From assembly GCA_964606415.1 (NCBI GenBank), contig CAZSGN010000075.1:1-12039 (forward strand): a DNA stretch of 12,039 nt, read 5' to 3'. The notes beneath the pieces are model-generated. The model worked only from the letters and a program-made list of their open reading frames with translations. It did not search any database and was not told where the DNA came from. This DNA comes from CAZSGN01 sp964606415. GTDB taxonomy: Bacteria; Bacteroidota; Bacteroidia; Bacteroidales; JBBRXJ01. The stretch's first letter is position 1. Each line of letters opens with the position of its first letter. The position numbers were made by a program, and so were the translations under genes. This document shows, in pieces, positions 7,538 to 12,039 of the stretch.

Positions 7538-7954
7538 TTATTTGATCACTTTTGTAATTACATATCCATTTCCCTTATCCCTTAAATATCTATCTCCACA
7601 TTGCAGCCATGCATGCAGGTCATATTCCTCTCCTTTCTTCTTGATACCTAAGAAGAGGGTAGAGGGAATCTTTTTTTTATTTAGTATTTGTTTGGCCACC
7701 AGCCCCTGCTCCAGGCATTTCATTCGCCAGGGGACCCGGTGGTGGCTGCGGTAAATACTGCGGCGTACGGCCTGGAAGTAATCTTGTTCATCCTGGTTTA
7801 GTGGGCGGTCTTGCTGCGAACTTGATGTTTTGGACAGAATGGTTTTAATGGGAATGAATTTGGTGTAAAAACGAATCTTTGCTGATAAAAAGAGCGTGTA
7901 TGTCAGCAGTAAAAACTCTTTTACCGGTATTTTGGCGATTTTACTGATCATCAA
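7538..7954 (-). CDS. Lasso leader peptidase (B2 protein), transglutaminase-like
   Basis: A 138-residue protein of the lasso peptide B2 / McjB C-terminal family, a cysteine protease with a transglutaminase-like fold that removes the leader from the precursor. The catalytic core is visible as K-C80-L-E-Q-G-L, the strand I-P-S-T-L-F-L-G-I (96-104), L-H114-A-W116 and a later acidic residue, D126 in YLRDKGNGY or D121. Cys-His-Asp is the expected triad. The N-terminal 60 residues are hydrophobic and helical (VKEFLLLTYTLFLSAKIRFY), as in split B2 proteins that lack the fused leader-binding domain of McjB. Its start overlaps the end of B1 by 14 bases, suggesting translational coupling and a B1-B2 complex. 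It is the fourth gene of the kinase-sulfotransferase-B1-B2 set. The stop is at 7538, 41 bases before the DUF433 start. Confidence 0.9.
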   Translation of the reverse strand: MMISKIAKIPVKEFLLLTYTLFLSAKIRFYTKFIPIKTILSKTSSSQQDRPLNQDEQDYFQAVRRSIYRSHHRVPWRMKCLEQGLVAKQILNKKKIPSTLFLGIKKKGEEYDLHAWLQCGDRYLRDKGNGYVITKVIK

Positions 7955-8219
7955 GAATGATTAGTTTTTGTTCCAGGGCTTCTTTAAGAAAAGCACTTAC
8001 ATCTTGAATGCATTGTTCCCGGCTAATATCATATTCTTTAAGCAATGCATCGATTAAAGCCTCAAAAGACAAAGGTTCTTCAATCAGCTCCCAAATGCGT
8101 GCTGCTACCGGGTTGGTGCCAATGTACCGGCCGCTCTCCATATCCATCATTACATAATCTTCATCCAGTTTACTGGCAAGAATATCCGGATTTCTTTGGA
8201 TGATGCTGTCGCTATTCAT
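7941..8219 (-). CDS. PqqD-like leader-binding protein (lasso B1, RiPP recognition element)
   Basis: A 92-residue protein of the PqqD family. The fold is visible as an N-terminal strand pair (residues 7-34: IIQRNPDILASKLDEDYVMM, then MESGRYIGTN) followed by a helical part: NPVAARIWELIEEPLSFEALIDALLKEY, then the C-terminal helix DVSAFLKEALEQKLI. In lasso pathways the stand-alone B1 protein binds the leader, chiefly the aromatic-x-x-P motif, and presents the precursor to B2 and the cyclase. The proposed precursor has that motif at W15 and P18. A role in PQQ synthesis is ruled out by the absence of other pqq genes and by the B2 gene overlapping its end by 14 bases. The sulfotransferase stop is 16 bases upstream. 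The ATG at 8219 is preceded by a run of A and no clear Shine-Dalgarno sequence, as is common in Bacteroidota. Confidence 0.9.
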   Translation of the reverse strand: MNSDSIIQRNPDILASKLDEDYVMMDMESGRYIGTNPVAARIWELIEEPLSFEALIDALLKEYDISREQCIQDVSAFLKEALEQKLIILDDQ

Positions 8220-8235
8220 TTTTTTTTAATTGGGT

Positions 8236-9090
8236 CTAATAATCAAATTTTTTCATGGTTGCTGCAAATTTATTCCTTATTTGTTTGATTTGCTCATGAC
8301 TCAGCAAATTTTTCCATTCGCCTGGTTGGCCTTTCCGGAAGAAGGCGGTCGATTTGGGTGATTTTTCCCTGAATCCTTTTTCTTGTTCCTGTTTTTGAAG
8401 ATTCTCCAGCGAGCTGAGGCGAATAGCTTCTTCTATTTTTTTATCATCTGTGTCAAGATTAAGAAAGGAAAGCGCATCTTTTATACTTTTCCGGATGTCG
8501 GCAACCATGTCTTCATACCGGATTACCTTAACAGGAATGTTTTCCTGTTCGGTCCATGACCGGACATGTTGCTCCCATGTTAATAGCTTTTGCTCTAGTT
8601 GGTTGTGTAGTTTGTTGGGATTTCTGCAAAGGCCATATTCATTGTCCAGCATTTTTTCAATCATTTTCCCGATTTCCATATCGGAGTGGTGTGCGAAAGA
8701 GATGGCTACGTCAAGGGGGTTTCGGATCAGGTATATGGCGCCCCTTGTTTTGTAATTTGGGAAAAGGGGCTGTCCTTCTTTGGTATAGGTATAAGCATCA
8801 TGGGTTTTGACGAAAATGGTTTTTTGTTGATTGTCCGCGAAATATTTGTATACCTCGGGCCGAAGTGCTTCAACTTCATTAAATGACAGGTCGGATGCTT
8901 CGATGCCTGTTAGTTGGTCAAAAATATTCCTGTTGCTTGAGATGGTTGATGAAGGAATGTCGTTAATAGAAACAGGGTCTTCTTTATCATTAAAGAGATT
9001 GCCCATCAGCACCCTAAACCAGGTATTTCCTGATTTGGGGTAAGAAACCAGCCATATAATATGGTCATCTTTGTTCTTATGTTTGACCAT
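8236..9090 (-). CDS. PAPS-dependent sulfotransferase, probable lasso peptide tailoring enzyme
   Basis: A 284-residue cytosolic-type sulfotransferase with the main family motifs: the 5'-phosphosulfate loop Y17-P-K-S-G-N-T-W24 in an LVSYPKSGNTWFR strand-loop-helix, the K95-T-H97 segment that usually supplies catalytic residues, the 3'-phosphate site I122-R-N-P-L-D-V-A-I-S131, RYED (191-194), and R252-K-G-x-x-G-E-W-K260 near the C-terminus. It should move sulfate from PAPS to a hydroxyl or amine. Its place between kinase and B1, overlapping the kinase by 14 bases and 16 bases from B1, points to the lasso peptide as substrate; Tyr3 or a Ser/Thr of the proposed core is a candidate. No signal peptide is present, so it acts in the cytoplasm. 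The substrate is inferred only from context, and a small molecule or lipid acceptor remains possible. Confidence 0.88.
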   Translation of the reverse strand: MVKHKNKDDHIIWLVSYPKSGNTWFRVLMGNLFNDKEDPVSINDIPSSTISSNRNIFDQLTGIEASDLSFNEVEALRPEVYKYFADNQQKTIFVKTHDAYTYTKEGQPLFPNYKTRGAIYLIRNPLDVAISFAHHSDMEIGKMIEKMLDNEYGLCRNPNKLHNQLEQKLLTWEQHVRSWTEQENIPVKVIRYEDMVADIRKSIKDALSFLNLDTDDKKIEEAIRLSSLENLQKQEQEKGFREKSPKSTAFFRKGQPGEWKNLLSHEQIKQIRNKFAATMKKFDY

Positions 9091-9994
9091 CTTGTTCTAA
9101 ATATGTGGTGATTTTTTCATAACTCTCCTCCGGAGCTTTTTTGTTCCCGTGAGGCCTTTCAATTAGGCTCATGGGTGTTGCCCCTGCCAGGCGGGTTCCT
9201 GTTTTGAAATGTGTTTCGGTTAATTGAAATCCCTCAATGAAACGCATCCGGAAGGTATTTTTTTTGAGCTCTTCAAACTTCTTTATTCCTTGTAATTTAC
9301 TTAGTTTAAAAATCTCCTTGTTATGTCTTTTCAGGATAAATATGTGGGAGATTGGCACGGGATCAGGAGAAAAACTGCCTGCCATATTGATGTAGTACTT
9401 ATTCATCTCCGGATGGAAGGTTTCTTTTTGTTGATCAAATTCCGGGAAATAATGGAGTATGTCTTTCCATAATTTTATTTTCGGGAAAGAGGGGATAATA
9501 AAGGCTTGTTGATTGTGCCATATTACCGCACTCAAATCATCAGCAATAACCGGAAAGCCTTTTTGGTTAAATGCGGCAGCAATGGTTGATTTGCCATGGC
9601 CGGAATGTCCGCAGAATAAAATGGCTTTGCCTTTATATAAAACAGCACTGCCATGTAGCGTAAGTATCTTTCTTTGTTGTATAAGGGCGGTGATCAGGAT
9701 GGTCGAAATGAAATTATTAATATTTTGGGAACTGGCTTTTTTACTTTTTTGGATGATTATGCGATTACCGTCTTTGACTAACGCATTACCAATATTAGGG
9801 TGGTGAAATAAAAATTCATTTGGTGAAGCTTCGAAACATACGCCTTTTGAAACAGGATTGGATAGTGTTGCTGGCACCTTGCCACTGGTGACCATGGCAT
9901 CGGCTTCCTCTTTGGGGCAGGTTGAGAATGCGGGAATGTCAAAACAACTTGATATTGTAAGTCCAAAGGCTTTGTAATAATGTAATGCAGCCAT
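9077..9994 (-). CDS. HPr kinase/phosphorylase-like kinase of lasso clusters
   Basis: A 305-residue protein. Key features are L113-H-G-S-A-V118, the P-loop G129-H-S-G-H-G-K135-S-T137, the acidic pair A151-D-D153 following VI, and P168-S-F-P-K-I-K-L-W176. These mark the HprK C-terminal kinase fold in the shorter group found in RiPP clusters. It lacks the HprK N-terminal domain, and the sugar-regulation context is absent. A related kinase phosphorylates the C-terminal Ser of the paeninodin precursor. Here the precursor ends Ser44-Glu45, so the target would be the next-to-last Ser or another Ser/Thr; this is inference. It is the first gene of the minus-strand operon, overlapping the sulfotransferase start by 14 bases. 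The ATG at 9994 has no clear Shine-Dalgarno sequence, and no good TAnnTTTG promoter was found in the 98 bases between it and the divergent SiaB-like gene. Confidence 0.87.
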   Translation of the reverse strand: MAALHYYKAFGLTISSCFDIPAFSTCPKEEADAMVTSGKVPATLSNPVSKGVCFEASPNEFLFHHPNIGNALVKDGNRIIIQKSKKASSQNINNFISTILITALIQQRKILTLHGSAVLYKGKAILFCGHSGHGKSTIAAAFNQKGFPVIADDLSAVIWHNQQAFIIPSFPKIKLWKDILHYFPEFDQQKETFHPEMNKYYINMAGSFSPDPVPISHIFILKRHNKEIFKLSKLQGIKKFEELKKNTFRMRFIEGFQLTETHFKTGTRLAGATPMSLIERPHGNKKAPEESYEKITTYLEQDGQT

Positions 9995-10092
9995 TATTTT
10001 TGCCGTTTATTTGCAATATTAACCATTTTATCTGTGACTTCTGCTTTGTTATTTTTAAAAATTAAACGTATTTTTAAGTCAAAAATGATTAA

Positions 10093-10620
10093 ATGCCCAG
10101 GAAATCAGAATCTCATAATATAAAGCAATTGTTTTATCATAAGGGCCCATTCGATGGTGTTAAACGAGATCAGGTACTTGAACAAATAGATGCTGAATCA
10201 AAAAAATATCAGCTCCCGGAAATCATGTCGAAGAAGTTATATACTGTTGTGGAAGAATTGCTTGGAAATGTTTTCCGGCATGGCGTTGTTTTAGAAAGCC
10301 TTGAAAGTGATTACTTGCCTTTTATCACCGTTTTATCAAATAACGATCAGTTAACTGTTAAGTCTGGGAATATTATTGAGCATGGACGTGTGGGTTTTCT
10401 TAAGAATCATATTGATCATATTAATGGGATGCGCAGGAGTCAGTTGAAAGATTATTATAAGGAGCAGGTAAAAGCGGCGGTTATATCGCAACGAGGCGGA
10501 GCAGGGTTAGGATTGATAACCATTGCTAAAATCATTAAGACTAAGATTGATTATCAGTTTAAAAAGCTAAATAAGGATTATTCATTTTTCATTGCTTCGG
10601 CAACTATTGCTGCCGGATAA
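10093..10620 (+). CDS. siaB: SiaB-type kinase, GHKL-like ATPase fold (DUF6272 family)
   Basis: A 175-residue protein. The ATP site is recognisable by the N-box V53-E-E-L-L-G-N59 with H63 nearby, and by a Gly-rich lid R134-G-G-A-G-L-G140-L. The opening YHKGPFDGV (15-23) also fits the family as I know it. In Pseudomonas, SiaB phosphorylates SiaC, and the balance with the phosphatase SiaA sets the activity of the diguanylate cyclase SiaD. The SiaC-like gene begins five bases after this stop, supporting the pair. Neither SiaA nor SiaD is visible, so the output in this organism is unknown. A weak promoter candidate lies upstream (TTTG 10045-10048, then TATTTTTA 10069-10076) but sits very close to the ATG. 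An anti-sigma or histidine-kinase-like ATPase is the main alternative reading. Confidence 0.8.
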   Translation: MPRKSESHNIKQLFYHKGPFDGVKRDQVLEQIDAESKKYQLPEIMSKKLYTVVEELLGNVFRHGVVLESLESDYLPFITVLSNNDQLTVKSGNIIEHGRVGFLKNHIDHINGMRRSQLKDYYKEQVKAAVISQRGGAGLGLITIAKIIKTKIDYQFKKLNKDYSFFIASATIAAG

Positions 10621-10625
10621 TTTTA

Positions 10626-11054
10626 ATGATTACAAATACTATGGCATTAATCAAAACGAATGCAACAGACAAAACCCCGGGAATCTTGCTGGATGGGGAT
10701 AAGCATGTTTTCGAGATCGAAGGAAATTCAAGGCCGGAGAATGTCAGGGATTTTTACGTGCCTGTCGTGCAGTCTCTTAATGATTTTTTTGAACAACGGA
10801 TTTCGGAAAATAAAATTGATGAATTCAAGGATTATCCTTTTAGGTTAAATTTTAAACTGGGTTATTTTAATTCTTCTTCTGCCAAATTCCTGGCTGATAT
10901 ATTAATAGATGTTGTTGCTTATATGCAAAAAGGGGTTATGGCAAAGGTGTATTGGTATTACGATGAAGGTGATGAGGATATGAGAGAAGCCGGGGAAGAT
11001 TTTTCTGAAATGATTGATTTACCTTTTAATTATGTGATGATTAGTAAGCGTTAG
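10626..11054 (+). CDS. siaC: SiaC-type regulatory phosphoprotein (DUF1987 family)
   Basis: A 142-residue protein of the DUF1987/SiaC family: T17-P-G-I-L-L-D near the start, R36-P-E-N-V-R-D-F-Y-V-P-V, F75-K-L-G-Y-F-N-S-S-S-A-K-F-L89, and V108-Y-W-Y-Y-D-E-G-D-E-D. Family members are switched by phosphorylation in the L-x-Y-x-N-[TS]-S-S loop (Thr68 in Pseudomonas SiaC); the matching residue here is Ser83, so Ser replaces Thr. The unphosphorylated form binds its effector. The ATG at 10626 is five bases after the SiaB-like stop, but the in-frame ATG at 10641, giving MALIKTNATDKTP, better matches where family members usually start and may be the real one. No effector gene follows; the next gene is a TonB-dependent receptor after 184 bases. 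Confidence 0.85.
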   Translation: MITNTMALIKTNATDKTPGILLDGDKHVFEIEGNSRPENVRDFYVPVVQSLNDFFEQRISENKIDEFKDYPFRLNFKLGYFNSSSAKFLADILIDVVAYMQKGVMAKVYWYYDEGDEDMREAGEDFSEMIDLPFNYVMISKR

Positions 11055-11238
11055 ATTCAAATTGCTTATTTTATTTTGAGATTGTTTTTTTTGATGTAAC
11101 TTGTTAGTTTATTGCTTTTTTTACTTTTAAGGTTTATTAGGGTTGGTTTTGGTAGAAGCTGGCTTTTTGAGCTAATTTTTTTTCTTTGTTTTTTAAAAAA
11201 TCTTTTATTTTCGATTATTGAATATTCATATAGGGTCC

Positions 11239-12039
11239 ATGAAAAGAATACTTGTTATCACTTCACTTTTGTTTTTGCTGGGGGGAGAATTCTTAGTCAG
11301 GGGACAGGAAGAGACATCTGGGTTGCTTGCTTTTGATCAGCGGGATAAGTATGATTCTTTATTGAATATGTCAATGGAGGATTTGATGAATATTCAGGTT
11401 GTAACGGCTTCTAAAAATACTGAAAAAATTGATGAAGCTCCCAATGTGATGTATGTGATTACCAAAGAACAAATCCGGTCTAGAGGATATCGTTCTTTAA
11501 AGGATGCGTTGGTTACTATTCCGGGTTTCAATGTTTTTCACCGTGATTTGCAATTTGTCGGACAGATTCGTGGGATAGCGCCAAATGGAAATGAGAAAAT
11601 AACATTTATGCTCAATGGGCATATCATTAACCAGGTTACAGAGACAGAGATCCTGGATGGGCCTGTCAGTCTTGATAATATTGAACGTATTGAGGTGATT
11701 ATCGGTCCGGGTTCTGTGATGTATGGTCCGGAGACTTTGACCAGCATTGTTAACATGATTACTTCTAAAGGAGAGCAAAGTGAATTAACGCTTTCTGCCG
11801 GTAATTACCGGAAATATGCAGGTAGCTTAAAAATGGGAAAACAATGGGCGGATGATCAGTACATTAATGTTTCTCTCTCTGGCATGACAAAAGATGGTTG
11901 GAATGCTTTTGATTCACTTAATTATGGTGAAAAGCATGTAGGAAAGCGTTATCCCAGTTACAATATAATGGCTTCCGGTCAGTGGGAACAGTGGAATATG
12001 CAGTTTTTTTCTTATAATTCTGTTATGCCGGGACTGGAT
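11239..12039 (+). CDS. TonB-dependent outer-membrane receptor, N-terminal part (runs off right edge)
   Basis: The frame is open for 267 codons from the ATG at 11239 to the window edge. MKRILVITSLLFLLGG is a signal peptide, with likely cleavage near residue 22. The segment L48-D/E-x-L-M-N-I-Q-V-V-T-A-S-K58 followed by EAPNVMYVITKEQIRSRG is a standard start of a plug domain. The plug continues through SLKDALVTIPGF (86-97), IRGI (110-113), I148-E-R-I-E-V-I-I-G-P-G-S-V-M-Y-G163 and IVNMIT (170-175). After this the first barrel strands begin (LTLSAGNYRKYAGSLKMG, then YINVSLSG). No carboxypeptidase-like domain precedes the plug, so this is not the SusC type; siderophore, cobalamin or metal receptors are closer. 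The substrate cannot be told from this part. The 184-base gap upstream is AT-rich, with only weak promoter matches (for example TTTG 11148-11151, TAATTTTT 11173-11180). GGG at 11233-11235 may serve as a ribosome site. Confidence 0.92.
   Translation, partial: MKRILVITSLLFLLGGEFLVRGQEETSGLLAFDQRDKYDSLLNMSMEDLMNIQVVTASKNTEKIDEAPNVMYVITKEQIRSRGYRSLKDALVTIPGFNVFHRDLQFVGQIRGIAPNGNEKITFMLNGHIINQVTETEILDGPVSLDNIERIEVIIGPGSVMYGPETLTSIVNMITSKGEQSELTLSAGNYRKYAGSLKMGKQWADDQYINVSLSGMTKDGWNAFDSLNYGEKHVGKRYPSYNIMASGQWEQWNMQFFSYNSVMPGLD

Noticed and set aside
7941..8219. PqqD of pyrroloquinoline quinone synthesis
   Set aside because: No PqqA, PqqC or PqqE genes are present, and the gene overlaps the lasso B2 gene.
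9077..9994. HPr kinase/phosphorylase of carbon catabolite control
   Set aside because: The HprK N-terminal domain and any HPr gene are missing; the PSFPKIKLW motif and operon fit the RiPP-cluster kinase group.
11112..11336. 74-residue plus-strand frame before the receptor
   Set aside because: Its frame runs into the signal peptide region of the TonB-dependent receptor in a different frame; the receptor start at 11239 is far better supported.
11239..12039. TonB-dependent receptor as lasso peptide uptake receptor
   Set aside because: It is separated from the lasso genes by the SiaB/SiaC pair on the other strand and no isopeptidase is present, so the link is not supported.

Overview
The window looks like a chromosomal piece of a Bacteroidota bacterium, most likely an environmental or marine member. 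It carries SprB-repeat proteins, one ending in a type IX secretion (T9SS) C-terminal sorting domain, a TonB-dependent receptor, SiaB/SiaC signalling proteins of a type common in this phylum, and promoter-like sequences of the Bacteroidota form TTG-N20-TAnnTTTG. No rRNA, tRNA, CRISPR array or insertion sequence was seen.

Left part (1-5040, minus strand): two genes for large secreted SprB-repeat proteins. The first runs off the left edge. The second, of 1268 residues, is complete: signal peptide, SBBP-like propeller repeats, about nine SprB repeats and a T9SS sorting domain. A strong hairpin terminator lies just after it. A promoter and a hairpin leader precede the first.

Centre (5086-9994): a lasso peptide biosynthesis locus, which is the main content of the window. 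A 45-codon gene at 5086-5223 (minus) encodes a lasso-type precursor with a W-x-x-P leader motif, Thr at the -2 position and a 16-residue core with Glu at core position 8. Divergent from it, on the plus strand, is the asparagine-synthetase-like lasso cyclase (5310-7094). Further right, on the minus strand and tightly packed, are an HPr-kinase-like kinase, a sulfotransferase, a PqqD-like leader-binding protein (B1) and a transglutaminase-like leader peptidase (B2). The proposed pathway is that B1 binds the leader, B2 cuts it off, the cyclase makes the ring-closing amide bond, and the kinase and sulfotransferase decorate the peptide. No ABC exporter and no lasso isopeptidase lie in the window. 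A DUF433 antitoxin-like gene, followed by the broken start of its usual DUF5615 PIN-like toxin, sits between the cyclase and B2.

Right part (10093-12039, plus strand): a SiaB-type kinase and a SiaC-type phosphoprotein in one short operon, then the first 267 codons of a TonB-dependent receptor that runs off the right edge. No sequence evidence ties these three genes to the lasso locus.
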